A stretch of 64,000 bases of DNA from Actinoplanes sichuanensis (GTDB lineage Bacteria; Actinomycetota; Actinomycetes; Mycobacteriales; Micromonosporaceae), in assembly GCF_033097365.1 (NCBI RefSeq), contig NZ_AP028461.1:6262001-6326000 (forward strand), in the 5' to 3' direction. Shown one piece after another: positions 1 to 7,903 of this stretch (its first letter is position 1; each line of letters starts with the position of its first letter). The notes beneath the pieces are model-generated. The model was not told the DNA's origin. It saw only the letters and a program-made list of their open reading frames with translations, and searched no databases. Position numbers and translations under genes: made by a program.

Positions 1-2
1 CA

Positions 3-809
3 CTGGTCGAGAACCCGTGCTTCCCGCCGCTGCTGGATCTCCTCGACACGCTCGGCGTCCGGGTCGTCGGAGTCGCGACCGACGCGCACGGCATGATCCC
101 CGAGCGGCTCGCCGCCGCCCTCACCCGGCGACCCGCCGCGGTCTTCCTCCAGCCGCGCGCCCTCAACCCCACCGGCGCGTCGTGGTCACCGTCGCGGGCC
201 GCCTCCCTCGCCGCGGTCCTCGGCCAGACCCCTCAGGTGTACGTCGTAGAGGACGACTCGGCCGGCGAGTTGTCCTCCGGTTCGCCGCTGTCGGTAGGCA
301 CGCACATCCCGCGGCAGACCGTCCACGTACGCAGCTTCTCCAAGTCGCACGGCCCCGACCTGCGGCTGGCCGCGATCAGTGGCCCGGCGACGGTCCTCGA
401 CCCGATCCTGGAGCGGCGGCTGCTCGGCCAGGGCTGGACCAGCCGGCTCCTCCAGCACCTGCTGCTCACCCTGCTCACCGCCCCGGCCTCGATCGCCGCG
501 GTGGCCGCCGCCCGCGACGAGTACACCCGTCGCCGCCGGCTGGTCACCTCGGCACTGGCGTCGGCCGGGATCGTGCTGCCGTCGGGCGAGGGCCTCAACC
601 TGTGGCTGCCGGTCGCCGACGAACAGGCCGCCCTGCTGAGCCTGGCCAGCGCCGGGATCGGGGCGGCGGCCGGCACCGCGTTCACGGTCGGTCCGGCCGC
701 CGAACCCCACCTGCGGGTGACCGTCGGTCTGATCACCACCGACCACGCCGAGGTCGCCGAGCGCCTGGCCACCGCCGCCCGGGCCGCGATCCAGCCGATC
801 CCCCGTTGA
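3..809 (+). CDS. PLP-dependent aminotransferase-fold protein, C-terminal part (MocR-like or class I/II)
   Basis: The 5' end lies outside the window and the reading frame is open from base 3. The fragment (about 268 residues) is a fold-type I PLP domain. It carries the Schiff-base lysine motif SFSKSHGPDLRLA, an upstream VVEDD segment matching the PLP-pyridine Asp region, and NPTG-like 'LNPTGAS'. In MocR regulators this domain follows a GntR winged helix, but a free-standing aminotransferase looks the same here. The absence of the N-terminus prevents a decision. It ends at TGA before a palindrome and a Uma2 gene, so the two are probably separate transcription units. Confidence 0.75.
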   Translation: MVENPCFPPLLDLLDTLGVRVVGVATDAHGMIPERLAAALTRRPAAVFLQPRALNPTGASWSPSRAASLAAVLGQTPQVYVVEDDSAGELSSGSPLSVGTHIPRQTVHVRSFSKSHGPDLRLAAISGPATVLDPILERRLLGQGWTSRLLQHLLLTLLTAPASIAAVAAARDEYTRRRRLVTSALASAGIVLPSGEGLNLWLPVADEQAALLSLASAGIGAAAGTAFTVGPAAEPHLRVTVGLITTDHAEVAERLATAARAAIQPIPR

Positions 810-822
810 CCCGAACCAACTT

Positions 823-837
823 GACTAGGGCCTAGTC
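823..837. promoter_or_regulatory. Perfect 7-bp inverted repeat, candidate operator
   Basis: GACTAGG-G-CCTAGTC is a perfect dyad with a one-base centre. It lies 14 bp after the stop of the aminotransferase-fold gene and 20 bp before the preferred start of the Uma2 gene. The arms are too short and the loop too small for a good terminator, so a repressor site (GntR, MarR or TetR type) is more likely. If the upstream protein is a MocR regulator, this could be its own or a neighbour's site. That link is inference. Confidence 0.4.
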
Positions 838-856
838 GGTGTACGACCAGGGCGGC

Positions 857-1444
857 ATGAGCGCTTGCGAGACTCCGCCGGCCTCCTTCGACGACCACTC
901 GGGCCCCTGGACCGAGGTGGAGTTTCTCGCGCTCGATGCCGCGAGCCACCGGATCGAGTTGCTCGATGGAAGCCTCCAGGTGACACCTCGACCGAACGCA
1001 CCGCATCAACAGATCAGCGTTCGGCTCTCGGCGGGCCTCCTACCCGCCGCCGACGCGGCCGAGTTCTGGATCCTCACCGACATGAACGTTCGCCTGTCCA
1101 CCGGCACGATCATGAGGCCGGATCTCGTCGTCGCCCGGGGTCCACGAGTCGTGACGGTCGTGGAGGCCTCCGACGTGCTGCTCACATGCGAAATCGCATC
1201 GCCGAGCAACACCACGACGGACCGCGTCCTGAAGAAGCAGCTCTACGCCGCCGCACGGATCGGGTGGTATCTACTGATCGAGCCGGAAATGACCAGGTAC
1301 GAATCAGCAGCCTTGCATCTCTTCCGGCCGAGAGCCACAGGTTATGAGACCTACGCGGTGGCCGAGGGCGACCAGACACTGACCCTCGACGAGCCGTTCC
1401 GGGTCGCCATCAACGGCAACAGCCTGCTCGGCCTCCAACGATGA
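857..1444 (+). CDS. Uma2-family (DUF820) putative restriction-endonuclease-like protein
   Basis: A 195-residue protein with the PD-(D/E)xK-like core of Uma2 proteins: 'MRPDLVV' (acidic metal ligand), then 'CEIASPSN' (Glu ligand), a conserved Lys in 'LKKQLYAAARIGWYLLIEP', and a C-terminal beta strand. Uma2 genes are numerous in Actinoplanes-like and cyanobacterial genomes, and the biological role of most is unknown. I chose the ATG at 857 because AGGGCGG lies just ahead of it. An in-frame GTG at 839 would add six residues. The gene converges on the kinase gene downstream and no strong terminator is visible in the 90-bp gap. Confidence 0.8.
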   Translation: MSACETPPASFDDHSGPWTEVEFLALDAASHRIELLDGSLQVTPRPNAPHQQISVRLSAGLLPAADAAEFWILTDMNVRLSTGTIMRPDLVVARGPRVVTVVEASDVLLTCEIASPSNTTTDRVLKKQLYAAARIGWYLLIEPEMTRYESAALHLFRPRATGYETYAVAEGDQTLTLDEPFRVAINGNSLLGLQR

Positions 1445-1534
1445 CGCGTCGGCGAAGCATGGCGAGACGCTGACCGGCGACGTTCCGTTTTCGATAGCCG
1501 TCGACACCGGTTTCCTGCTCGACCACTGAGCGGG

Positions 1535-3853
1535 TCAGTTCTTGTCCGGGACGAAACTGTCGAAGACCAACTGCAGGTCGTCGCGGGAGTCGGACCACTC
1601 GGAGTCCGGAGTCTGCCAGTAGATGCCGTAGGCCCGGTTCTTCGAGACCACCGTGCCGCGGTTGTTGACGTGCCGGCGGACACCGTCGCGCATGAACGTG
1701 AACTCCCAGTCGGCGGCCTTCAGGAAATAGTCGACCGCCTTGATGTGCACTTCGTCGTACTGCGGGAAGTCGCCGCCCGCGACCCGATTGTCGGCCTGGG
1801 TGCGCCAGTCCTTCACCGGGTTCGACTTCGGTTCGTCGGTCTGGTCGACACCGAGGATCTTGCCATCGCCCCGGAAGTAGACGATCGACCCCTCCTTCGA
1901 CCGTTTCCAGCCCGCCGGGACGTACAGGGAGAATCCGGTGTCGTCCTTGTATTCCACCCACCCGGCCGGGAGTGGAGGCCGCTCGTCGCCGGTCGGTGTC
2001 GGGCTCGGTGACGCCGGGCTCGGTGACGCTTGCGCCGCCGACGAAGCAGCCGATGACGGGGTGGTCGACGTCGCCGGGCCACCCGCCGGCAGACCTCCGG
2101 TCGGCGCAGCGGCCGACGCGGCCGGTTGCGTCTCGGGGTTGTCCGGCCGCCCGGTCAAGGCCCACGCGACCCCCAACACGAGAACCACCGCCAACGCCGC
2201 CACCGCCACGATCAGGCCGCGCCGCCGACGATCCGTCCCGGTCGCCTCATTTGGTACGGCCGCCGACGTCGCCCGCGTGGCCTGCTCCGTCCGGTGAGCC
2301 TCCAGCGGGGGTGCTCCGGTGACTTTCCGGAGCCCCCGGTCACCGTCCCGCTTCGTCACCGGCTCCACTTCCGGCGCCGCTGCCGACTCGGGCTCCGGCG
2401 CCGTTGCCGACTCAGATTCCAGCACGGCTACCGACTCAGACCTCGGCACCACTGTCGACTCTGGCACCGTTGCCGACTCGGACTCCGGCACCGTTGTCGA
2501 CTCTGAAACCGTTGCCGATTCAGACCCCGGCACCGCTACCGACTCGGACTTCGGCATCGCACCTGCGGCGGCTACGGACTCACCACCCGGCTTCGACCCG
2601 GTCCCGGCGGCGCTTCCGGAATTCTCACCAGCCTCCGGCGTCGCACCTGGTCCGGCCCCGGACGTGTCACTCGTCTGCGGTTTCGTGCCCGCCGAAGCCT
2701 CGACCTCGGCACCCTCCACAGCCCCTGGAGCACCGCTCGCCCTTGCCTCATCGGCGGATTCCTCGCCCGCCTCCGGCCCCGCTCCCGCAGCGACGCCGAC
2801 TTCTCCGGCGGCGGCTACCGCGCCCTTCTCAAGCGCCGAACCATTGTCGTATTTATCCGCATATTCGACCCTGCCACCACTCAGGGGCGATGCCGGAGCG
2901 CTCCGCCCGGACCCGGCGGCCGAGGCGCCACCGTCGGGCAACCGCTCTCCGGACGCTCGCGGCCGTGGAATCCGGAACACCGCAGCCAGACCGGCCAGAC
3001 CGGACGGCTTCGCTTTCTCCTCCACCGTCTCCGCGGGCTCCGACAGGCCGGTGATGATGGCGCGGGCCAAGCCCTCCGCGTCCTCGGCGGTCATCCGGGT
3101 GGCCGGATCCTTGTGGAGCAGGCCGTCGAGCAGCGGGCGCAGCACACCGGCGTGCGCGGGCGGGTCCGGCTCCTCGGTGGCCAGCGCGGCGAGGGTCGCC
3201 ATCGTCGAGCCGCGCTGGTAGGGCGCGCGACCCTCGATCGCGGCGTAGAGCGTGGCGCCGAGCGACCACAGGTCGGCCTCCGGCCCGCTCGGGTTGCCCT
3301 GAGCCCGCTCCGGCGCCATGAACTGCGGCGACCCGACCAGGATGTCGGAACGGCTGATCACGCCGTCGTCGTCGACGGCCGCGATGCCGAAGTCGGTGAG
3401 CAGCACCCGCCCGTCGTCGGCGAGCAGCACGTTCGCCGGCTTCACATCGCGGTGCTCGACGCCGAGGCGGTGAGCGGTGCGCAGCGCCCCGAGCAGTTCC
3501 AGTCCGATCCGGGCCACCCGGTACGGGTCGAGCGGGCCCTGCTCGGCGATCTCCTCCCGGAGCGAACGACTCGGCACATACTCCATGACGATCCAGGTGC
3601 GGTCGTCGAGCTGCAGTACGTCGTACACCTGAACGACGTTGGGATGGTTGATCCGGGCCGACGCCCGCGCCTCCCGAAGCGTGCGCCGCGCCGCCGCCCC
3701 ACCGTCGGCGCCGAACGGCTGGTCGATCTCCTTGATCGCCACATCGCGCTGCAGAGTCTCGTCGCGGGCCAGGAGAACCTGCCCCATTCCACCGCGGCCC
3801 AGGCTCTCGCCCAGCCGGTACCGTCCGGCGAGCAGCACGGGCGCATCAGGCAT
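1535..3853 (-). CDS. Transmembrane serine/threonine protein kinase (PknB-like) with extracellular C-terminal domain
   Basis: About 772 residues. The N-terminal kinase domain (residues about 9-265) has the glycine loop GRGGMG, the VAIKE lysine, the catalytic HRDVKPAN loop, LTDFG and MAPE, so it should be active. A long Ala/Glu/Ser/Pro/Val-rich linker (about 275-540) contains degenerate [12 protein letters not shown] repeats. One membrane helix (about 545-566, [21 protein letters not shown] region) leads to a Pro/Ser/Thr stretch and a roughly 140-residue outer domain starting '[18 protein letters not shown]'. This outer-domain type recurs in actinobacterial kinases, and it is not PASTA. The ATG at 3853 is preferred because the fold begins with [13 protein letters not shown] at 3880 is possible. 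Confidence 0.9.
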   Translation of the reverse strand: MPDAPVLLAGRYRLGESLGRGGMGQVLLARDETLQRDVAIKEIDQPFGADGGAAARRTLREARASARINHPNVVQVYDVLQLDDRTWIVMEYVPSRSLREEIAEQGPLDPYRVARIGLELLGALRTAHRLGVEHRDVKPANVLLADDGRVLLTDFGIAAVDDDGVISRSDILVGSPQFMAPERAQGNPSGPEADLWSLGATLYAAIEGRAPYQRGSTMATLAALATEEPDPPAHAGVLRPLLDGLLHKDPATRMTAEDAEGLARAIITGLSEPAETVEEKAKPSGLAGLAAVFRIPRPRASGERLPDGGASAAGSGRSAPASPLSGGRVEYADKYDNGSALEKGAVAAAGEVGVAAGAGPEAGEESADEARASGAPGAVEGAEVEASAGTKPQTSDTSGAGPGATPEAGENSGSAAGTGSKPGGESVAAAGAMPKSESVAVPGSESATVSESTTVPESESATVPESTVVPRSESVAVLESESATAPEPESAAAPEVEPVTKRDGDRGLRKVTGAPPLEAHRTEQATRATSAAVPNEATGTDRRRRGLIVAVAALAVVLVLGVAWALTGRPDNPETQPAASAAAPTGGLPAGGPATSTTPSSAASSAAQASPSPASPSPTPTGDERPPLPAGWVEYKDDTGFSLYVPAGWKRSKEGSIVYFRGDGKILGVDQTDEPKSNPVKDWRTQADNRVAGGDFPQYDEVHIKAVDYFLKAADWEFTFMRDGVRRHVNNRGTVVSKNRAYGIYWQTPDSEWSDSRDDLQLVFDSFVPDKN
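2330..2560 (-). repeat. Degenerate in-frame Ser/Glu/Ala/Thr/Val repeats in the kinase linker
   Basis: Within the kinase gene a run of imperfect 18-24 bp units built on GACTC(G/A)GA(C/A)-type blocks encodes alternating [16 protein letters not shown] segments. The repeat stays in frame. It lengthens a presumably flexible acidic linker between the cytoplasmic kinase and the membrane helix, which is a likely site of length variation between strains. Confidence 0.6.
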
Positions 3854-4021
3854 GCGCACCGTTATACCCGGCCGGTGCACGCATCAAGCGGACCCCCACC
3901 TGACCCAAGCCGCATAACGGGCATTCACCTTCACTTACCGGAATCGGCGGCCCGACAGCGGGCGATTAGTCAGGATTGGTGTGGGTACGTCTGCAGGACA
4001 ACCGTGCAGGACGGAGGGACG

Positions 4022-4438
4022 ATGACCCACACAGACGCACGAACCGATCAGTCGGCCTCGGAACTGGTGAGCCGACTCAGTGAACAGGTGACCACCCTGA
4101 TCCGCGACGAGCTGGCGCTCGCCCGCATAGAGATGACCGAGAAGGGCCGCCGTGCCGGCAAGGGCGCGGGGCTGCTCGGCGGGGCCGGGGTGATCGCGCT
4201 GTACGGCGTCGGCGCACTACTCGTCACCGCCGGCGCGGCCCTGTCACTCGTCATGCCGGTATGGGCGTCCGCCCTGATCGTGGCGGTGGTGCTGTTCGCA
4301 GGCGCCGGGATCGCCGCGATCGCCGGAAAACGCGAGGTACAGCAGGCGGTGCCGCCGACTCCGGAGGCCGCCATCGCGAGTGGCCGCCGTGACGTGAACG
4401 AGTTCATGACCGCGGCCCGGCGGGGGACGCGCTCATGA
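4022..4438 (+). CDS. Holin-X / DUF1469-type (phage holin family) membrane protein
   Basis: A 138-residue protein. The N-terminal amphipathic helix ('ASELVSRLSEQVTTLIRDELALARIEMTEKG') is the hallmark of the actinobacterial Holin-X/DUF1469 family. Two membrane helices follow (about 50-72 and 78-98), then a short soluble tail. Despite the family name these are chromosomal envelope proteins, and no phage genes are nearby. The ATG is preceded by GGAGGG. The stop overlaps the next start (ATGA), so it is cotranscribed and probably translationally coupled with the DUF3618 gene, a pairing common in actinobacteria. Confidence 0.85.
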   Translation: MTHTDARTDQSASELVSRLSEQVTTLIRDELALARIEMTEKGRRAGKGAGLLGGAGVIALYGVGALLVTAGAALSLVMPVWASALIVAVVLFAGAGIAAIAGKREVQQAVPPTPEAAIASGRRDVNEFMTAARRGTRS

Positions 4439-6855
4439 GCGTTCCCAACCGCAGCCGCCCCACCGCCAACCGCAACCGCCCGAAACCGGGCCCACCATCC
4501 TCGAACCGCACCACAGGCGAGGACCCACCGAAGCCCGGCCCGTCGGCGGCCACACCCTCCTCCGACGCGAAATCCACAGGACAAACCAACCCCGATCCGA
4601 CCACGACCCGATCCGGTACGGCCACCCGCAGCACCGTCACACCCGGCCCCGGTTCACGCAGCACGGTGACCACATCCGGCCGCCCGGCAGGCTCCGGCCA
4701 ACCGGCGAACCCGGGCCGACCGACGAACTCCGGCCGGCCAGCGACCTCGGGCCAGTCAGCGACATCCGGCCGACCGCCGGGCCTCGCACCGGGCGATTCG
4801 CACCCGGCCGGCACTTCGCGCGCCCCGAGCGGCCTCACCGCTTCGACGCCGAGTCCCGGCACCGCCTCGCCTTCGCCCGGCGGCGCCACCAGCCCTAAAC
4901 CCGGCCCGGGCAGCGTCGCCTCACCGGGTCCGAGCGGCAGCACCGCTCCCAAGCCCGACGGCGCCCCTCCCAAGCCCGGCCCGCACAGCGTCGCCTCGCC
5001 CACCCCGAGCGGCGCCGCCTCTCCCTCATCGGCTACGAGCGGCGCCACACTTCCCTCGCCGAATACGAGCGGCGGCGCCCCTTCCACACCGGTTACGAGC
5101 GCCACCGCCCCTTCCAGGCCGACCACGAGCGGCGCCACACCTGCCTCGCCTACCGCGAGCGGCGCCACGTCTCCGAAGCCCGGCCCGGCCGGCGCGGCCG
5201 CGACGCACTCGGGTGGCACCGCTTCTCCTTCCATGCACGGAGGGGTTACTTCGCCGAAGCCCGGCTCTGGAGCTGCGATCGGCGAGGCCAAGCCGACCCC
5301 GACTCCACACCCGGGACCGCCGAAACCCACACCGCCGAAGGCTCCAGGCGGGAACGTGGCAAGCACTCCGAACCCGGCACCGCCATCGTCCACAGCAGCG
5401 AACTCCACTTCGCCCGCGGCCACCACCGCACAGCCGGCACCGGCCACAGCGAAACCGACACCACCGACCACCACCTCGAGCCCATCAGCGACCGCTCCAC
5501 AAGGGGGCGACACAACGCGGACCCCCGGCAGCATGTCGACACCCGCAGGTACTGCGGCAGGTACTGCGGAGACCCCGCATTCCACAATCAGCGCCGCACC
5601 CGCCGCCACGCCGGCCCCCGGTCGCCCCACGGGCCGCGCATCAGTGCCCAAACCGGGTCCGCCGAGCGCAACGTCGCCCAGTGCATCCGGCCCGAATCAT
5701 CCAGCGCCCAATGCATCCGGCCCAAATCAGACAGCGCCCAGTGCATCTGGCCAGAATCATCCGGCGCCCACGAAGACCGGGAGTTCGGCAACCGACACGT
5801 CAGCCGCCCGAAGCCACTCCCCCGCCGCCGCCCAGTCCGACACTCCGGCCCCGGCGGAAACTCGATCCGCCCAAGGTCCGGGCCGCGAGCCGCAAACCGG
5901 TTCCCACGGCGTGTCCAAGTCGAACGAGCCGAAGGCGACAACGGCACGCCCCGACGATGTCCACGCCGCGGCCGAGAAAGCGAGGAACGGCAAAGGCGAC
6001 GCCGCGGATCAGGCGGAGGCGCTACGGGCGGAAATCGAGCAGACCAGGGCCGAGATGGGCGACACCGCGGCCGCGCTGATCGAGAAGATGGACGTCCCAA
6101 GCCGAGTCAAATCGGCCGCCGCAGAGAAGAAAGCCCAGCTCACCGAGGCCGCCATGGACAAGAAGAACCAGCTCACCGAGGTCGCCGCCGAGAAGAAGAA
6201 TCAACTCACCGATGCCGTCGCGGAAAAGAAGGCCCAACTCGCCAAGGCGGCCACGGAGAAGAAGGCGCAACTGACCGACGCGGCCACGGAGAAGAAGGCG
6301 CAGTTCACCGACACCGCCACGGACGGGAAGGACCGGCTGGCCCAAGCCGCCGCGGAAAAGGCCGGCCATCTCGCCGAGACCGCCAAGGCGAAATTGATCG
6401 GTACGCCGAACGACCCGACCGCCGACTCCGAACCGAACCGGCTGAAACAGATGGCAGCGGATGCCGCCGGAAGTATCGCCGCCAAGGCGGAAGCCGTGAC
6501 CGATTCGATCCGGGAGTCCCGTTCCCAGACCGACGATACAGGCACCACACATGCCGGTTCGGCATCGGTGACCGCCAAGCCCGGAACACCCGCCGACCCT
6601 CGTGCACAGGCAAGACAAGAGTCCGCCGAAACCCGAACCCACCTGGCCGAAACAGCCGCCGAGGCAGCCGAACGAGCCACCACCGCGATCGGCACACTCC
6701 CGAGCCGGGCTTCCGAAGCCATCGGCGCCCTCCGGGACCGTGCACTCAGCACCGACCCGGATCACCCGACCCGTCGGCGTCAGCAGTACGCCCTGATCGG
6801 AGCGGCCCTGGCCGTGGCAGCGGTGGCAGCGGTCCTGATCCGAAGACTCCGCTGA
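4435..6855 (+). CDS. DUF3618 protein with very long low-complexity N-terminus and 11-residue helical repeats
   Basis: An 806-residue protein, far longer than the usual 100-250 residue DUF3618 proteins. Residues 1 to about 510 are a disordered Pro/Ser/Thr/Ala/Gly region with many KPGP and NPGRP-like words. The DUF3618 signature follows ('LRAEIEQTRAEMGDTAAALIEK'). Next come eight tandem 11-residue repeats of (A/V)xEKKAQLTxA type, more helix, and a C-terminal membrane anchor (ALIGAALAVAAVAAVLIRRLR). The start ATG overlaps the Holin-X stop. A role in membrane or envelope organisation is the usual suggestion for this pair, but the function is not established. Confidence 0.85.
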   Translation: MSVPNRSRPTANRNRPKPGPPSSNRTTGEDPPKPGPSAATPSSDAKSTGQTNPDPTTTRSGTATRSTVTPGPGSRSTVTTSGRPAGSGQPANPGRPTNSGRPATSGQSATSGRPPGLAPGDSHPAGTSRAPSGLTASTPSPGTASPSPGGATSPKPGPGSVASPGPSGSTAPKPDGAPPKPGPHSVASPTPSGAASPSSATSGATLPSPNTSGGAPSTPVTSATAPSRPTTSGATPASPTASGATSPKPGPAGAAATHSGGTASPSMHGGVTSPKPGSGAAIGEAKPTPTPHPGPPKPTPPKAPGGNVASTPNPAPPSSTAANSTSPAATTAQPAPATAKPTPPTTTSSPSATAPQGGDTTRTPGSMSTPAGTAAGTAETPHSTISAAPAATPAPGRPTGRASVPKPGPPSATSPSASGPNHPAPNASGPNQTAPSASGQNHPAPTKTGSSATDTSAARSHSPAAAQSDTPAPAETRSAQGPGREPQTGSHGVSKSNEPKATTARPDDVHAAAEKARNGKGDAADQAEALRAEIEQTRAEMGDTAAALIEKMDVPSRVKSAAAEKKAQLTEAAMDKKNQLTEVAAEKKNQLTDAVAEKKAQLAKAATEKKAQLTDAATEKKAQFTDTATDGKDRLAQAAAEKAGHLAETAKAKLIGTPNDPTADSEPNRLKQMAADAAGSIAAKAEAVTDSIRESRSQTDDTGTTHAGSASVTAKPGTPADPRAQARQESAETRTHLAETAAEAAERATTAIGTLPSRASEAIGALRDRALSTDPDHPTRRRQQYALIGAALAVAAVAAVLIRRLR
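6118..6381 (+). repeat. Eight 33-bp in-frame repeats coding 11-residue LEA/apolipoprotein-like units
   Basis: Consecutive 33-bp units encode AAEKKAQLTEA, AMDKKNQLTEV, AAEKKNQLTDA, VAEKKAQLAKA, ATEKKAQLTDA, ATEKKAQFTDT, ATDGKDRLAQA and AAEKAGHLAET. The 11-residue (three-turn) period, with small residues on one side and Lys/Glu on the other, is the pattern of LEA group 3 proteins and apolipoprotein-type surface helices. It lies inside the DUF3618 gene, just after the domain signature. Confidence 0.8.
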
Positions 6856-6870
6856 CCGATCTACCACCTA

Positions 6871-6901
6871 ACGGGCCCTGCCGCACACCGGCGGGGCCCG
6901 T
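6871..6901 (+). terminator. GC-rich hairpin after the Holin-X/DUF3618 operon
   Basis: ACGGGCCC and GGGCCCGT form a perfect 8-bp stem around a 15-base loop that can pair further (GCCG/CGGC). It starts 15 bp after the DUF3618 stop. There is no T tract, as is usual for actinobacterial terminators. Confidence 0.65.
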
Positions 6902-7170
6902 CGCCATCTCCCCTCCGAGCCCGCTCGCACCCAGCACCACGTCAACTCAACTCAACTCAAGTCAAGCCGAAAGACCACCGTCAAACCGTCGACAACCACC
7001 CCAAGGTGCACGGAGGCCCCCGCCACACCGCCGCACGGGGCCCCTGCCAGCCGTCGTGGACGGCGGGCAACGGGCGACCGGCGTCCAGCGTGACCGGTCG
7101 CCGGCGACAACTGGCGGCCGGCGGCGAGCAACGGCTGGCGATGAGCAACGGAGACAGCCGATGAGCAACG

Positions 7171-7275
7171 GAGACAGGCAACGAGCACGGAGACAGGCAA
7201 CGAGCACGGAGACAGGCAACGAGCACGGAGACAGGCAACGAGCACGGAGACAGGCAACGAGCACGGAGACAGGCG
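7171..7275. repeat. 19-bp tandem repeat array
   Basis: Five head-to-tail copies of GAGACAGGCAACGAGCACG begin at 7171, 7190, 7209, 7228 and 7247. A sixth partial copy starts at 7266, and two degenerate copies lie just upstream (GATGAGCAACGGAGACAGCC region). The copies are contiguous with no spacers, so this is a minisatellite rather than a CRISPR array. The period is not a multiple of three, which argues against coding. Confidence 0.85.
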
Positions 7276-7475
7276 CCGGGCGGCGGGGATGGGCAAGCGG
7301 CTGGCGGCGGAGGCGAGCGACCAACGAAGCGCAAGACACCGATTAGGCACCAAACCGGGCGAAGGGCAGGGGCACCGGAGCGCCGCCGGGACATCGCGAG
7401 AGAGGCCGCGCAGACACGGACACCACGGGCCGCGGATCAACCATGCGGGCGCGAACTGTGAGAGGCGACCGAACC

Positions 7476-7641
7476 GAGAGGCCGAGCGAACCGAAAGGCA
7501 GCCAACCCGAGAGGCCGAGCGAACCGAAAGGCAGCCAACCCGAGAGGCCGAGCGAACCGAAAGGCAGCCAACTCGAAAGGCGGCCGAACCGAGAGGCCGG
7601 GCGAATCGAGAGGCCGGGCGAATCGAGAGGCCGGGCGAGGC
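7476..7641. repeat. Compound array of 33-bp then 17-bp tandem repeats
   Basis: Three near-identical 33-bp units, each beginning GAGAGGCCGAGCGAACCG, start at 7476, 7509 and 7542, with a diverged unit at 7575. They pass directly into 17-bp units GAGAGGCCGGGCGAATC at 7591, 7608 and 7625. The shared GAGAGGCC core suggests one array grew from the other. One frame would encode a Pro/Ser/Glu/Lys repeat, but no convincing gene surrounds it. Confidence 0.8.
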
Positions 7642-7746
7642 CCCAGAGACCCAGCGAGGCGGCGACGGCCCAGAGACGGGGCGAGGCCGGGCGGCGGACG
7701 GGACACGATGGCGGGGACAGGACGAAAGGGGGTAACGGTGACGCTT

Positions 7747-7762
7747 CTTGAAACGTATCAGG
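7747..7762. promoter_or_regulatory. Upstream LacI-type operator (O2) of the rhamnose operon
   Basis: CTTGAAACGTATCAGG matches the ideal palindrome CTTGAAACGTTTCAAG perfectly in the left half and imperfectly in the right half. It lies 120 bp upstream of a second copy that is perfect in the opposite half, an arrangement that suits repressor looping. No regulator gene is adjacent. Confidence 0.6.
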
Positions 7763-7824
7763 ATGGGGCTTGGGGCGAATGACCTGCTAGCGGAAGAAAT
7801 CAAGGGCACCCTGGGAATCAACTC

Positions 7825-7853
7825 TTGACCCTGCCCTAACGGGCTCGTAACGT
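7825..7853 (+). promoter_or_regulatory. Candidate sigma-70-type promoter of the rhamnose operon
   Basis: TTGACC (7825-7830) and TAACGT (7848-7853) are separated by 17 bp, 50 bp upstream of the rhaS start and just upstream of the proximal operator. Both hexamers are near the consensus of housekeeping actinobacterial promoters. The start site has not been mapped. Confidence 0.55.
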
Positions 7854-7866
7854 GACTCACACCTCA

Positions 7867-7882
7867 GCTAGAACGTTTCAAG
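7867..7882. promoter_or_regulatory. Proximal LacI-type operator (O1) of the rhamnose operon
   Basis: GCTAGAACGTTTCAAG carries a perfect right half of the CTTGAAACGTTTCAAG palindrome with a diverged left half. It falls just downstream of the predicted -10 box, where a bound repressor would block transcription. The rhaS ribosome site AGGAGG follows a few bases later. Confidence 0.6.
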
Positions 7883-7903
7883 AACCCTTTAACAGGAGGC
7901 GTC

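Larger units (their letters stand above)
6902..7740. other. Repeat-rich stretch with no supported gene
   Basis: About 840 bp between the terminator of the DUF3618 operon and the rhamnose promoter region. It contains pentamer TCAAC/TCAAG repeats (6941-6966), a 19-bp tandem array, a 33-bp array and a 17-bp array. The reading frames that cross it are low-complexity Arg/Ser/Ala/Leu-rich on both strands, the 19-bp and 17-bp arrays rotate through all frames, and there are no ribosome binding sites at plausible starts. I regard it as non-coding. Confidence 0.6.

Noticed and set aside
4022..4438. Prophage lysis gene suggested by the holin family name
   Set aside because: Holin-X/DUF1469 proteins are common chromosomal envelope proteins, and no endolysin, integrase or structural phage gene is near.
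7171..7641. CRISPR array
   Set aside because: Repeats are contiguous without spacers, periods of 17-33 bp differ within the region, and no cas genes are nearby.
7443..7751. Possible small Pro/Ser/Glu/Lys repeat protein encoded by the 33-bp array
   Set aside because: No ribosome site, the following 17-bp array breaks the pattern, and both strands stay open equally. A minisatellite explains it.
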